From Elusimicrobiota bacterium (lineage in GTDB: Bacteria; Elusimicrobiota; Elusimicrobia; UBA1565): a stretch of DNA of 64,000 nucleotides. This document shows, one piece after another, positions 1-9,087 of this stretch (position 1 is its first letter; every line of letters starts with the position of its first letter). The DNA lies in the NCBI GenBank assembly GCA_041660925.1, contig JBAZVI010000002.1, positions 124,001 through 188,000 of the forward strand, read 5' to 3'. Both the position numbers and the translations under genes were made by a program. The notes under the pieces are model-generated. The model was given only the letters and a program-made list of their open reading frames with translations, had not been told where the DNA came from and did not search any database.

Positions 1-144
1 CGCGGGGAAGCGGGCCTCGGCCGGACGTCCGTCCACGGGCTTCTCCAGGGTCAGGCGCGTCCCCTCGGGCAGCGTGGGGGACCAGTCGGCCGCGAGGGCG
101 GCGCACGGGAGCAGCAGCACGGCGGCGAGCAGGGCCTTCTTCAT
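1..144 (-). CDS. Exported protein, N-terminal fragment (runs off window)
   Basis: The first 48 codons of a gene that continues beyond base 1. The start ATG at 144 follows a strong AGGAGG ribosome site. The product opens with a signal peptide (MKKALLAAVLLLPCAALAA, then DWSP), so it is exported. Only about 30 mature residues are visible, too few to name a family. Its start overlaps the stop of the upstream gene by ATGA, so it is the downstream member of the 2644-to-1 operon. Confidence 0.75.
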   Translation of the reverse strand, partial: MKKALLAAVLLLPCAALAADWSPTLPEGTRLTLEKPVDGRPAEARFPA

Positions 145-866
145 CGCTCCTCCTTGTCTTCGAACGAATCTTCGTCGATGCGCATGAGCGCGCGGGCGGC
201 GGAAAGGATATCGGCTTCGCGGGAGACGCCGTCGGCGTCCTCCTCGACGCGCTCGGCGCGCTCGAGCAGGGGTGAGCGCGGGGCGGCCGCCGCGGCGGCC
301 TTCAGCGGCTCGAGGGCCGCGCGCAGCTCGGCGGCGCAGGCCCGCAGGGCGTCGAGGGCCTCGGCCTCGGCGGCGGAGGCCGCCCTCGGCCGGCGCCCGA
401 CCGAGAGCTTCGCGAGCGCCGCGGCCGTCTTCTCCAGGTCGCGGACGCGGTCCTTGGGACGGTAGGCGCCCCGGCGCAGCGCGAGGGCCTCCGCGTCGAG
501 GGCTTCCCAACGGAAGGCGGCCGACGCGGCCTTCAGGCGGAAGGCCTCGACCTTGGCGGCGAGTACCCCGGCCCCCGTGGAGACCTCCTCGCGTAGGTCC
601 GCGTCCGCGCAAGTGCGGGCCGCGGCGCGGAGCTCGAGTCGGGCGTCCTCCAGGAGGACGCGGGCGTCGAGGAGGGCCGAGTCCGCGTCCTTCACGGAGC
701 GGTCGAGGGCGGCCTGCAGGCTGTCCTTCTCGGCCTTGCGGAGCTCGGAGGAGAGCTCTTCCCCGTGGGAGAGGGCCGCGTCGTCGGCGTCCTTGCCGCG
801 CGCGTGCGCCCCTCCCGCGAACAGCAGGAGGAAGGCGACGCTAAAAAGCGTCCGGGTGGCGGGCAT
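141..866 (-). CDS. Exported alpha-helical protein of unknown function
   Basis: 241 aa from ATG at 866. A signal peptide (MPATRTLFSVAFLLLFAGGAHA) precedes a mature part that is almost entirely Ala/Leu/Glu/Arg-rich helix with heptad-like spacing, consistent with a periplasmic helical bundle or coiled coil. I recognise no catalytic motif. The open frame extends further upstream, but that part is very Arg/Pro/Ser-rich shadow coding; the hydrophobic leader fixes this start, which overlaps the upstream gene by 26 bases. Composition and layout resemble the next gene upstream (841-1575), so the two may be distant paralogues. Function unknown. Confidence 0.7.
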   Translation of the reverse strand: MPATRTLFSVAFLLLFAGGAHARGKDADDAALSHGEELSSELRKAEKDSLQAALDRSVKDADSALLDARVLLEDARLELRAAARTCADADLREEVSTGAGVLAAKVEAFRLKAASAAFRWEALDAEALALRRGAYRPKDRVRDLEKTAAALAKLSVGRRPRAASAAEAEALDALRACAAELRAALEPLKAAAAAAPRSPLLERAERVEEDADGVSREADILSAARALMRIDEDSFEDKEER

Positions 867-1575
867 AGAGGGCGTTGAGGCGGTGGTGGATCTCGAGACG
901 CGCGAGCTCGGCGCGCAGGGCCTTCGCGTCCTCGCGCAGGCCCTCGACTCCGCGGCGCGCGCGTTCGCGCGCGGACGCGGCCGTCGGCGCTTCCCCCTTG
1001 CGGGGGGCGCCCGGAAGGAGACCCCGTGCGGAGCTCTCGAGCTCGGAAGCGAGGGCGCGGCCGGCGGCAAGCTCGGAGAGCTGAGCGGCCGTCGGCTCGC
1101 TCTTGCCCAGGCGCGCCTCGATGAGGGCGAGGGCTTCGGCGGCGCGGCGTCCGGCGGCGCGGCTCTCCGCGGCGTCGTAGCGCGCGCGCAGGGCGAGGAT
1201 CTCATCGGCCTGGGCGGCGGCCGTATCCGGCACCGCGGGCTTCGGAAGGGCTCCCGAGGCCTTCAGGGAGGCCTCGGCGGCGGCCGAAGGGGCGTTCTGG
1301 AGGTCGGCGGCCTCGGCGAGAGGCCGGTAGGCTGCGGCCTTCCCGTTGAAGCGCTCGAGGGCGGCGCCGGCCCGCTCCCGGTTCTCCTCCCCGAGCGGAG
1401 CGAGGTCCCAGCCGAGGCGGGTCAGCCGGGCCTGGGCCGAGGTCAGCAGAAGGTGCACATCGAGGACCGCGGGACGGGTGTCCTCGTAGGCCCGGCGGTA
1501 GACCGTTCGGAGCTCCCCGGCGGGCGCGGCGAGGGCCGCAGCGGCGAGGAGGAACGCCAGCAGCGCGGGATTCAC
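841..1575 (-). CDS. Exported alpha-helical protein of unknown function
   Basis: 244 aa from a GTG at 1575 whose GTGA overlaps the upstream stop. A short signal peptide (VNPALLAFLLAAAALAAPA) is followed by a mature Ala/Glu/Arg-rich protein predicted to be mostly helical. It contains a YRRAYEDTRPAVLDVHLLL segment near the N-terminus and no cysteine-based or catalytic motif that I can see. It sits in a five-gene run in which four members have signal peptides, suggesting a shared envelope role. No family recognised. Confidence 0.7.
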   Translation of the reverse strand: MNPALLAFLLAAAALAAPAGELRTVYRRAYEDTRPAVLDVHLLLTSAQARLTRLGWDLAPLGEENRERAGAALERFNGKAAAYRPLAEAADLQNAPSAAAEASLKASGALPKPAVPDTAAAQADEILALRARYDAAESRAAGRRAAEALALIEARLGKSEPTAAQLSELAAGRALASELESSARGLLPGAPRKGEAPTAASARERARRGVEGLREDAKALRAELARLEIHHRLNALYARHPDAF

Positions 1576-2153
1576 TTGAAGGCCTCCTCGGGCTTCACGA
1601 CGCTCATGGTCTTCGTCGCGCGGTCGTAGACCGGGGTGAAGTCCTTGCTCCGATAGCGCTGGTACTCCTTCTCCGAGGGGTAGACCTCGAAAGGGTAGCC
1701 GCTCGGCCGCCGGTCCTTGGGGAGCTCGGCGAGCTCGAGGTTCCAGCGCGTCGGCAGCACGTTGCCCCACAGGTGGAGGAGTCGTTCGTCGAGGACCCGG
1801 GTGAGGCGGGCGTAGTGGTTCTCGAAGACGGCCTTCGTGATGACCTTGTCCTTGACCGCCTGTTCCTGGTTGCCGGTCAGGCCGTTGAGCAGCGCGAGCT
1901 GGGAGCGGTGGAAGTCCGCGGCCTCCTTGAACCGGAGCTGTACGGCCTCCGCCGCCTTCGGGGTCTTCGCGAGCTCCTTGAGGAGGACGACCCGGTCGCG
2001 CACGCGCCGGTCGTAGGCGTCTCGCCAGCGGTCGGCCCTCTCGGCGAACAGGGCCGCGGCGGGGTCCTTCGCGCTCTCCGCCGCGAGCGTCGGCCGCGGC
2101 GCCGCCGCCAGCAGGGACAGCAGCGCGGCCGCGGCGACGACGGGAAGTCTCAC
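1572..2153 (-). CDS. Exported protein of unknown function
   Basis: 193 aa with a clear signal peptide (MRLPVVAAAALLSLLAAAPRP, then TLAAES). The mature part is charged and probably helical to about residue 125. It is followed by a more aromatic C-terminal third containing HLWGNVLPTRWNLEL and YPFEVYPSEKEYQRY. No known domain recognised. ATGA overlap with the upstream gene and GTGA overlap with the downstream gene indicate translational coupling within the operon. Confidence 0.7.
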   Translation of the reverse strand: MRLPVVAAAALLSLLAAAPRPTLAAESAKDPAAALFAERADRWRDAYDRRVRDRVVLLKELAKTPKAAEAVQLRFKEAADFHRSQLALLNGLTGNQEQAVKDKVITKAVFENHYARLTRVLDERLLHLWGNVLPTRWNLELAELPKDRRPSGYPFEVYPSEKEYQRYRSKDFTPVYDRATKTMSVVKPEEAFK

Positions 2154-2644
2154 GATATCTGGGAGTTGAGCTGCTTGAGGCGGTCGGCGACCGTGGGGAC
2201 CCCGAGCATCTCCTTCTCGAAGTCGAGGAAGATGGAGTCTGCGATGGGGAGCTTGATCTGGTAGCGCTTCTCCCCGCCGTTGTATTCGAACTGCGTCCCG
2301 TAGACCTGCGCCTGTCCGACCGCCATGAGGTAGCGGTCGAGGGAGGCGGCGAGGAGCCAGCGCGCGGTCTTGTGCCCGAGGACGGCGGAGAGGGTCGCCA
2401 GGCGGTGAGCGGTGAGGAAATCGACGGCCTCGTGTCCGTGCTGGAGGAGGACCGATGCGCGGTAGAGGTCGCGCATCGTGCGCACCTCCCCGAGGTCGAT
2501 CATGACGTAGACGCGTTTTCGGCGCGCGTCGTCGCGCTCCTTGAGCTTCTGCACGTCCTCGGGAGTCTCGTACACCTTCTCGCGGTCCTTCTGGTCCTCG
2601 AGGAAGAGCTCTTCGAGCTTCAGGTTATCGGTCTCGGGAGGCAT
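2150..2644 (-). CDS. DUF6624-like protein
   Basis: 164 aa, no signal peptide, first gene of the five-gene minus-strand run. The middle and C-terminal parts resemble the DUF6624 family: a QHGHEAVDFLTAHRLATL segment, then an LLAASLDRYLMAVGQAQVYGTQF segment. The latter matches the family's typical DR...G..Q.YGTQ signature, found around residues 102-122 here. The N-terminus is strongly charged. The biochemical role of the family is unknown to me. It is the only member of the run that looks cytoplasmic. Confidence 0.6.
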   Translation of the reverse strand: MPPETDNLKLEELFLEDQKDREKVYETPEDVQKLKERDDARRKRVYVMIDLGEVRTMRDLYRASVLLQHGHEAVDFLTAHRLATLSAVLGHKTARWLLAASLDRYLMAVGQAQVYGTQFEYNGGEKRYQIKLPIADSIFLDFEKEMLGVPTVADRLKQLNSQIS

Positions 2645-2688
2645 GGCGGCATTATACTACTGAATGGCGCCGCCCCTCACCCCCAAAA

Positions 2689-2758
2689 CCCCCTCTCCCG
2701 CATGGCGGGAGAGGGGGGCCTAAAAAGGGACCCCTCTCCCATCACATCGGGAGAGGGG
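2689..2758. repeat. Tandem GC-rich palindromic hairpins (REP-like / terminator)
   Basis: Two adjacent hairpins. The first has 12-bp arms (2689-2700 and 2706-2717, CCCCCTCTCCCG). The second has 10-bp arms (2731-2740 and 2749-2758, CCCCTCTCCC). Both use the same sequence and are preceded by CCCCTCACCCCCAAAA. A closely related unit occurs at 47345-47392. The gap lies between the DUF6624-like gene and the end of the nuo transcript, so the hairpins may end transcription. The shared sequence points to a dispersed repeat family. Confidence 0.75.
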
Positions 2759-2785
2759 CGGGCGAGCGCCGATTCGTGGGCGCGC

Positions 2786-4174
2786 TTACTGCGCGCCCGC
2801 CGAGGGACGCTCGACGTAGTCGGCCGGGAGGACCAGGTCGCGTTCGGGGACGTCCGAGGATTTCTCGAGGCCGTGGAGCTCCGCGTAAATCTGGTAGAAC
2901 GGGGTCCCCTCCGCGGCGTCGGAGGGCTCCTGAGCGGGCGGCTCCGGCGGCGCCTCCTGGGTCATCGCCTCCAGGAGGGATTCGAGAGTCTTCAGGTAAT
3001 CCTCGCGGAAGACCGGGTAGACCACCTGGGTGCGGCGCCGCGGGGGCGAGGAGACCCGCGGCTCGTCGAGCCCGCCGAAGGGGAAGTCCCCGTACTTCGA
3101 GCGCTCCTTCTCATACATCTCGTTGATGCGCCGCTCGGAGCGGTGCCAGTCGATGCTCTTGAAGGCCGGACGCGAGCGGGAGAACAGCGGGCCCTTCCGG
3201 CGCCAGGGGACCGTGCGGCGCGCGGGGCGACCGGCCTTGGAGGCGGTCAGCCGGCGGGGTTCCGGCTTCGGCGCGGCCGGCAGCGGCTTGAGCGCGCGAA
3301 GGTCTCCCGCGCGCGTCGTCGCGGCGGAACCTTCCGGGGCCGTCGGGGCGGAGCCGGGGACGGGCGGGAGGTCCCCCCTCCACCAGGCCACCGACACGGC
3401 GACGGGATAGCTCGGGAGCTCGCGCAGGCGCTCGCGGATGCGTTCGACGATCGCGCGGAGCTCGGGCGCCGAGACGCCGAGGTAGGCGGCCGCCTCGCGG
3501 ACCTGGAAGCGCTCGTGGTCGAGCGGCGTCAGCGAGCCGCCGGCGGCCGCGCGGTATTCGTTCTCGAAGGCGATGAGGTCGAGCAGGTTCCTGGAGAGGT
3601 GTCCGCTGACCGGGGCGACCCAGGCGTCGAGGTCCATGCGGGCGGGGACCGTGCTCCCCTCGGCCGTGCGCAGGGAGAGCTCGGCGCGCAGGCGGTAGTG
3701 GCTGCAGTCGGCTCCGAGGAACGTGCGCAGGCCGGGGCGCTTGTCGAAGCCGAGATTCAGCAGCTCGAGGCGCCGGTCCCGCGTCCCCGACTCCAGGCGG
3801 CGTTCGAGCCCGTCCGCGTAGGCGACCTCGGCGAGCGGCGCGCGGGCGTAGGAGCGGGTCTCGGGCCACAGGAGGAGACGCTCCTTCTTGACGAGGTCGA
3901 TGATCTGGACGAGGCGCTGCGGGTCCTCGGTGCTCCCGTCCTTCTGCACGCGGCGCGCGTAGCCCGAGACGATGCGCATGCGGCGTCCGGAGAGCTCGAC
4001 CCAGCTCTTCCCGAAGACGCCGTCCTCGCCGAGGTCGGTCTGCGCCTGCAGGACCTGTACGAACGACAGGCCCGCGTGTGCCGCGCCCGCCTGCGCGAGA
4101 AGAAGGAGCGCGAGGGCGGCCGCGGCGGGAGTATTCGAGGGTCGAGGAGGGCTGGGCCGAGCGGGATCTCGCAA
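2786..4174 (-). CDS. Exported protein, possibly DUF4412/LolA-like
   Basis: 462 aa from a TTG at 4174. The N-terminus is a proline-rich stretch followed by a hydrophobic leader (AAAALALLLLAQAGAAHA), so the protein is exported. Residues about 40-200 alternate short beta-type segments (WVELSGRRMRIVSGY, QIIDLVKKERLLLWP) like outer-membrane lipoprotein-carrier or DUF4412 proteins. That resemblance is weak. The C-terminal half is Arg/Pro-rich and probably unstructured. The gene begins 12 bases after nuoN and may be co-transcribed with the nuo operon. The start is uncertain because no strong ribosome site or ATG is available. Confidence 0.6.
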   Translation of the reverse strand: MRDPARPSPPRPSNTPAAAALALLLLAQAGAAHAGLSFVQVLQAQTDLGEDGVFGKSWVELSGRRMRIVSGYARRVQKDGSTEDPQRLVQIIDLVKKERLLLWPETRSYARAPLAEVAYADGLERRLESGTRDRRLELLNLGFDKRPGLRTFLGADCSHYRLRAELSLRTAEGSTVPARMDLDAWVAPVSGHLSRNLLDLIAFENEYRAAAGGSLTPLDHERFQVREAAAYLGVSAPELRAIVERIRERLRELPSYPVAVSVAWWRGDLPPVPGSAPTAPEGSAATTRAGDLRALKPLPAAPKPEPRRLTASKAGRPARRTVPWRRKGPLFSRSRPAFKSIDWHRSERRINEMYEKERSKYGDFPFGGLDEPRVSSPPRRRTQVVYPVFREDYLKTLESLLEAMTQEAPPEPPAQEPSDAAEGTPFYQIYAELHGLEKSSDVPERDLVLPADYVERPSAGAQ

Positions 4175-4188
4175 AGCGGGATCCCGCT
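4175..4188. other. Perfect 14-bp palindrome at nuoN stop
   Basis: AGCGGGATCCCGCT is self-complementary and overlaps the nuoN stop codon, with a related half (GCGGGATCTCGC) just beyond. It could be a weak attenuator between nuoN and the exported-protein gene, or an operator. No T-run follows, so a strong terminator is unlikely. Confidence 0.4.
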
Positions 4189-5611
4189 AAGGGAGCATGC
4201 CCGCCGAGGCGCGCACGAGGGCGAGGAAGGGCTCCGGGTAGAGGCCGATGAGGAAGGTCCCGATGAGGGCGACCGCCATCCCGGAGTAGAGGTAGAGGCC
4301 GGTCGTCGTCGGACGCTCCGTGCGCGCGGGGCGGAAGAACATGTGGTAGGCGACGCGCATGTAGTAATAGACGGAGACGACGCTGTTGAGTACCGCGATG
4401 ATCGCGAGCGTGTACCAGCCGCCTTTGATCGCGGCGGCGAAGAGGTAGAACTTCCCGATGAAGCCGGCCATGGGCGGGATGCCCGCGAGCGAGAGCAGGA
4501 AGAAGAACATGGCGAGCGCGAGGCCGAAGGACCGGCGCGAGAGCCCGTCGTAGGCCTCGAGGCCGTAGCCGTCGTCGTTGCCGACCGCGACGGCGACGGA
4601 GAAGGCCCCGACGTTCATGAGCAGGTAGGCCAGCGAGTACAGCAGGACGCCCTCGCGTCCGGCGGCGTCGCAGGTCACGAAGCCGATGAGCATGTAGCCG
4701 GCCTGGGCGACCGAGGAGTAGGCGAGCAGGCGCTTGATGTTGGTCTGGAAGAGGGCCGTGAGGTTCCCGACCGTCATCGTCAGGATCGCGAGGAAAGTGA
4801 ACAGCGAGGTCAGCTCGAGGGCCGGGTGCGGGATGAGCTTCGTGAAGACGCGCAGGAGCATCGCGAAGCCGGCCACCTTCGGGGCGATGGAGAGGTAGGT
4901 CGTGATCGGGGTCGGCGCGCCCTCGTAGGCGTCGGGGACCCAGAAGTGGAAGGGCGCCATCGAGACCTTGAAGCCGAAGCCCACCAGGAGCATGAGGCAG
5001 GAGAGCACGAACATGATGGAGGCCGCGTAGCCGTATTGCGGCACCGGCTGCAGCAGATGCGTCGTGCCGGTGGCGCCGTAGAAGAGCGAGAGGCCGAAGA
5101 CCATCACGGCCGAGGAGAAAGCCCCGAAGAGGAAGTATTTGAGCGCGCCTTCGGTGGACTTCAGGTCGCCGCGCTCGAAGCCGACGAGGATGAACGAGCA
5201 GATGGAGATGAGCTCGAGGGAGAGGAAGACGAGGAGGAGGTCGACGGCGGAGACGAGGAGCATCATCCCGACGGCGGCGAGGAGGACGAGGGCGGCGTAG
5301 CTGCCCTGGTGCTCGTCGTCGCCGCGGCGCGCGTCGACCGTCAGGAAGAGGACGAAGACGGCCGTCGCGAGGATGAGGACCTTGAAGAAGAGCGCCAGGG
5401 GGTCGACGACCCACAGCGAGCCGATCCCCTGATAGACGGAGGGGGTCGAGTAGGCCAGGCCGAGCGAGCCCAGCGCGGCGGCCGCCGAGAGGATCGCGAA
5501 GTGGAAGAGCACCCGCGCGTGGCGGGGCGGGATCCAGAGGTCGGCCAGCAGGAGCAGGCCCGCGAGGCCGCTGAGGAGGAACTCGGGCGTCAGGAGGCGG
5601 AGTCCGTCCAC
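4187..5611 (-). CDS. nuoN: NADH-quinone oxidoreductase subunit N
   Basis: 474 aa, GTG start directly abutting the nuoM stop. An antiporter-like membrane subunit of complex I with about 14 transmembrane helices, one of three proton-channel modules (N, M, L). The helices hold the expected lysine and histidine series (GFKVSMAPFHFWVPDAYEG is the diagnostic HDAxPxPxS-like region, followed by KVAGF). Full length for the family. It is the last nuo gene of the run. Promoter elements must lie upstream of nuoA or further. Confidence 0.95.
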   Translation of the reverse strand: MDGLRLLTPEFLLSGLAGLLLLADLWIPPRHARVLFHFAILSAAAALGSLGLAYSTPSVYQGIGSLWVVDPLALFFKVLILATAVFVLFLTVDARRGDDEHQGSYAALVLLAAVGMMLLVSAVDLLLVFLSLELISICSFILVGFERGDLKSTEGALKYFLFGAFSSAVMVFGLSLFYGATGTTHLLQPVPQYGYAASIMFVLSCLMLLVGFGFKVSMAPFHFWVPDAYEGAPTPITTYLSIAPKVAGFAMLLRVFTKLIPHPALELTSLFTFLAILTMTVGNLTALFQTNIKRLLAYSSVAQAGYMLIGFVTCDAAGREGVLLYSLAYLLMNVGAFSVAVAVGNDDGYGLEAYDGLSRRSFGLALAMFFFLLSLAGIPPMAGFIGKFYLFAAAIKGGWYTLAIIAVLNSVVSVYYYMRVAYHMFFRPARTERPTTTGLYLYSGMAVALIGTFLIGLYPEPFLALVRASAGMLP

Positions 5612-7105
5612 TTACCGCACCGCCTGGAACATGTCGGGGAAGAGCCGCGCCAGCGCCGAGAGCGTCGGGTCCATCAGGTCGAGGATGAGGCGCGGCCAGA
5701 CGCCGAGGAGCAGCGTCAGGACGGCCAGCGGAACGACGGCGATGAGCTCCCGCGCGTTCATGTCCGGGAGGTCCGCCCACTTCTCGTTGAGCGGGCCGAG
5801 GAAGACCTTCTGGAGCATGCGCAGGAAGAAGGCGGCCGTGACCAGGATGCCGATCACCGAGAGCGAGGTGTAGAGCTTCCAGGCCGGGAAGGCGCCCAGG
5901 AAGCAGAGGAACTCGGAGATGAAGCCCGCGAGGCCGGGGAGGCCGAGGGAGGCGAAGCAGGTCAGCGCCATGAGCCCGGTGTAGACGGGGAGCCTCGCCC
6001 CGAGCCCGCCGAACGCGTTGATGTCGCGGGTGTGGGCGCGGTCGTAGATGACGCCGACGAGGAGGAACAGCGCGCCCGTGATGAGGCCGTGGGTGACCAT
6101 CTGCAGGGCGGCGCCGTTGAAGCCCGTCGGGGAGACGGCGGCCATGCCGAGCAGCGCGTAGCCCATGTGGTTGATCGAGGAATACGCGACCATGCGCTTC
6201 ATGTCCGTCTGCGCCATCGCGCAGAGCGCCCCGTAGACGATGTTGATGAAGGCGATGATGACGAGGAAGGGCAGGAACCACTCGAAGCCGGCCGGGAGGA
6301 CGGTGTAGCAGACGCGCAGGATCCCGTAGACGCCCATCTTGAGGAGGATGCCGGCCAGGATGACGCTGACGCCCGTGGGCGCCTCCACGTGGGCCAGCGG
6401 CAGCCAGGTGTGGAACGGGAAGGCCGGGACCTTCACCGCGAAGCCGAGGTAGAAGGCGAGGAAGACGATGATCTGGAACTCGCGGGTGAAGGAGGCCTGA
6501 CATTTCGCGAGCTCGAGGATGTCGAAGGAGTGCGGCGTCGAGGCGAAGTAGAGGGCGAGGATGCCTAGGAGCATGAAGACGCTCCCGAAGAGGGTGAAGA
6601 GGAAGAACTTGATGGCCGCGTACTCCTTCTTCGGTCCCCCCCACACGCCGATGAGGAAGTACATCGGGACCAGCGTGACCTCCCAGAACATGTAGAAGAG
6701 GAACAGGTCGAGCGCGCAGAAGACGCCGAGCATGCCGGTCTCGAGGAGGAGGTACCAGAAGAAGAACTCCTTGACCCGGATCTCGATGTTCAGGGAGTAG
6801 ACCGCGGCCAGCAGCGAGAGGAGGGTCGTCAGGACGATGATCGGGAAGGAGAGCCCGTCGACGCCGAGGTGGTAGCGGATGTTGAAGCTGGGGATCCAGG
6901 ACAGGTCCTCGACGAAGCGCATGACCCCGCCGGCGGCGGGCTGCGAGGGGTCGAAGAGGACGAGGGCCCAGATGGAGACGAGGAACGCCAGAACGGTCGC
7001 GCCCACGCCGACGGCGCGGATGGCCGTCGTCTTCTCCTTCGGCAGGAAGAGGATGATGAGGGCTCCCAGCAGCGGGAGGAATGTGATCAGCGAGAGGATG
7101 CCCAT
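5612..7105 (-). CDS. nuoM: NADH-quinone oxidoreductase subunit M
   Basis: 497 aa from ATG at 7105 (MGILSLITFLPLLGAL); longer upstream frame belongs to shadow coding over nuoL. Membrane antiporter-like subunit of complex I. The conserved Glu helix appears in FFFWYLLLETGMLGVF and the channel motif in PFHTWLPLAHVEAPTGVSV. Normal length. It lies eight bases downstream of nuoL and is translationally adjacent to nuoN. Confidence 0.95.
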   Translation of the reverse strand: MGILSLITFLPLLGALIILFLPKEKTTAIRAVGVGATVLAFLVSIWALVLFDPSQPAAGGVMRFVEDLSWIPSFNIRYHLGVDGLSFPIIVLTTLLSLLAAVYSLNIEIRVKEFFFWYLLLETGMLGVFCALDLFLFYMFWEVTLVPMYFLIGVWGGPKKEYAAIKFFLFTLFGSVFMLLGILALYFASTPHSFDILELAKCQASFTREFQIIVFLAFYLGFAVKVPAFPFHTWLPLAHVEAPTGVSVILAGILLKMGVYGILRVCYTVLPAGFEWFLPFLVIIAFINIVYGALCAMAQTDMKRMVAYSSINHMGYALLGMAAVSPTGFNGAALQMVTHGLITGALFLLVGVIYDRAHTRDINAFGGLGARLPVYTGLMALTCFASLGLPGLAGFISEFLCFLGAFPAWKLYTSLSVIGILVTAAFFLRMLQKVFLGPLNEKWADLPDMNARELIAVVPLAVLTLLLGVWPRLILDLMDPTLSALARLFPDMFQAVR

Positions 7106-7113
7106 GGTCGTTT

Positions 7114-9087
7114 CTACCTCGTCATCAGGAAGGTCGCGAACAGGCTGACGGCCAGCGCGACGTAAAGCAGGTACTCCTGCACTTGTCCGCGGACGAGGCG
7201 GCTGAGTCCTCGCCCCGCGTCCCCGGTCACGGAGCCGAGGCCGTCGACGGCGCCGTCCACGAAGAAATCGTCGAAGAAGCCCTGGAGCTCCGCGAACGCC
7301 GTGGTCAGCACCGCCCAGCCGTCGACGAAGATGGCGTCGATGATGTGGCTGTCGAACCAATAGCAGGCTTCGGCGATCCGATCGGAGACGGCGACGAGGG
7401 CCAGGAAGAAGCGGTCGAAGCCGTAGCGGTCCTCGAGTATGCGGAAGAGGGGCAGGAGGCGCTCCTTGAGCGCCGCGGCCAGCGAGAGGTCCTCGCTGCC
7501 GTAGAGCCGCCAGGAGAGCGCCAGGCCGCCGGCGAAGGCGCCGACCGCGGCCCAGGGCAGCCAGGCGGGCGCGGCGTGGAGGGCGTGCGCTCCCCCCTCC
7601 GCGGCCCCTTCGGCGCCGAAGCGGACGAGGGAGGCGAAGAGCTCGTGGCGCTCGAGGACCCAGCCGGCGCCGATGGAGAGCGCGGCGAGGACCCACAGGG
7701 GGACGGTCATGACGGCCGGGGACTCGTGCGCATGCTCCCAGCGCTTCGCGTCGCGCGAGCCGCCGAGGAAGGTGAGGAAGACGAGGCGGAACATGTAGAA
7801 GGAGGTCATCGCGGCGGTGCCCAGCGCGAGACCCCACATCAGGGGGCTGCGGCCCCAGACGGCGTGGAGGATGGCCTCCTTCGAGTACCAGCCGGAGAGG
7901 AACGGGAAGCCCGCGATCGCCAGCGTGCCGACCGTCATCGTGATGAAGGTCGTCGGCATCTGCTTGGAGAGGGCGCCCATCTCCCGCATGTCGTTGGTGT
8001 GCATCGCGTGGATGACGGACCCGGCGCCGAGGAAGAGGAGGGCCTTGAAGAAGGCGTGCGTCGTCAGGTGGAAGAGCCCCGCCGTGTAGCCGCCGACGCC
8101 GAGGGCGAGCATCATGAAGCCCAGCTGGCTCACCGTCGAGAAGGCGAGGACGCGCTTGATGTCGTAGGCGACCAGCGCCATCGTCGCGGCCATCATCGCG
8201 GTCGCCAGCCCCGTCCAGGCGACGCAGTCCATGGCGAAGGGCGAAGCGGCGTAGAGGAAGTAGGTGCGCGCGACGAGGTAGACGCCGGCGGCGACCATGG
8301 TGGCCGCGTGGATGAGCGCGGAGACCGGCGTGGGGCCCTCCATCGCGTCGGGGAGCCAGATGAAGAGCGGGACCTGCGCGGACTTGCCGGCCGCGCCGAA
8401 GAGGAAGAGGATGCCGGCCGCCCCCGCGACCCAGGTCGGCAGGAAGTCCGCGCCCATGCGCGCGCGCTCGGCGAGCATCGTCAGGTCGAGCGTCCCGGTG
8501 TGGGCGAAGAGCAGGAGGAGTCCGAGGTAGAAGCCGAGGTCGCCGAGCTTCGTGGTGATGAAGGCCTTCTTGGAGGCGTTGGCCGGGCCGTCCTTCTCGA
8601 ACCAGAAGCCGATGAGAAGGTAGGAGGAGACGCCGACGAGCTCCCAGCAGGCGAAGAAGACGAAGAGGTTCGAGGAGATGACGAGGCCGAGCATGCTCGC
8701 GGTGAAGAGGGAGAGGTAGGCGTAGTAGCGCTTGAAGCGCGGGTCGCCGTGCATGTAGCCGAGCGAGTAGACCTGAACGAGGAAGCTGACGAGGGTGACG
8801 ACGACGAGCATGAAGGCGGCGGAGCCGTCGATGAGGACCCCGAGGGTCATCTCGAAGTCGCCGAAGCGGAACCAGGGGATCGTCTGGTAGTAGGTCTCGA
8901 AGCCGCGGAAGACGAAGCCGTGGACGATGGCGAGCGCGTGCAGGAGGCAGCCGCCCATGACGGCGACGCCGAGGTAGGGGAGCGCGCTCTTGTCGGTGTT
9001 CTCTCGGCTGCCGAAGAGGATCGCGGCCGCGGCCAGCAGCGGGGCCAGGGCGATCCAGTGGACGTTCGCGAGCAGGGGCTGTGTCAT
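7114..9087 (-). CDS. nuoL: NADH-quinone oxidoreductase subunit L
   Basis: 657 aa, ATG start overlapping the nuoK stop (ATGA). The distal proton-pumping subunit of complex I. The core contains FFACWELVGVSSYLLIGFW and the motif LFIWLPDAMEGPTPVSALIHA, both highly diagnostic. The long C-terminal amphipathic helix and final anchor helix (residues about 560-657) are present, so the subunit appears complete. Confidence 0.96.
   Translation of the reverse strand: MTQPLLANVHWIALAPLLAAAAILFGSRENTDKSALPYLGVAVMGGCLLHALAIVHGFVFRGFETYYQTIPWFRFGDFEMTLGVLIDGSAAFMLVVVTLVSFLVQVYSLGYMHGDPRFKRYYAYLSLFTASMLGLVISSNLFVFFACWELVGVSSYLLIGFWFEKDGPANASKKAFITTKLGDLGFYLGLLLLFAHTGTLDLTMLAERARMGADFLPTWVAGAAGILFLFGAAGKSAQVPLFIWLPDAMEGPTPVSALIHAATMVAAGVYLVARTYFLYAASPFAMDCVAWTGLATAMMAATMALVAYDIKRVLAFSTVSQLGFMMLALGVGGYTAGLFHLTTHAFFKALLFLGAGSVIHAMHTNDMREMGALSKQMPTTFITMTVGTLAIAGFPFLSGWYSKEAILHAVWGRSPLMWGLALGTAAMTSFYMFRLVFLTFLGGSRDAKRWEHAHESPAVMTVPLWVLAALSIGAGWVLERHELFASLVRFGAEGAAEGGAHALHAAPAWLPWAAVGAFAGGLALSWRLYGSEDLSLAAALKERLLPLFRILEDRYGFDRFFLALVAVSDRIAEACYWFDSHIIDAIFVDGWAVLTTAFAELQGFFDDFFVDGAVDGLGSVTGDAGRGLSRLVRGQVQEYLLYVALAVSLFATFLMTR

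Noticed and set aside
2689..2758. CRISPR array from repeated CCCCTCTCCC units
   Set aside because: Only two palindromic units with no regular spacers and no cas genes; fits a REP-like or terminator repeat.
2372..6568. A 1398-codon open frame on the plus strand across the nuo genes
   Set aside because: Its translation is an Asp/Glu/Arg/Gly-rich string with no domain, typical of antisense shadow frames in high-GC DNA. The minus-strand nuoM, nuoN and exported-protein frames explain the region.
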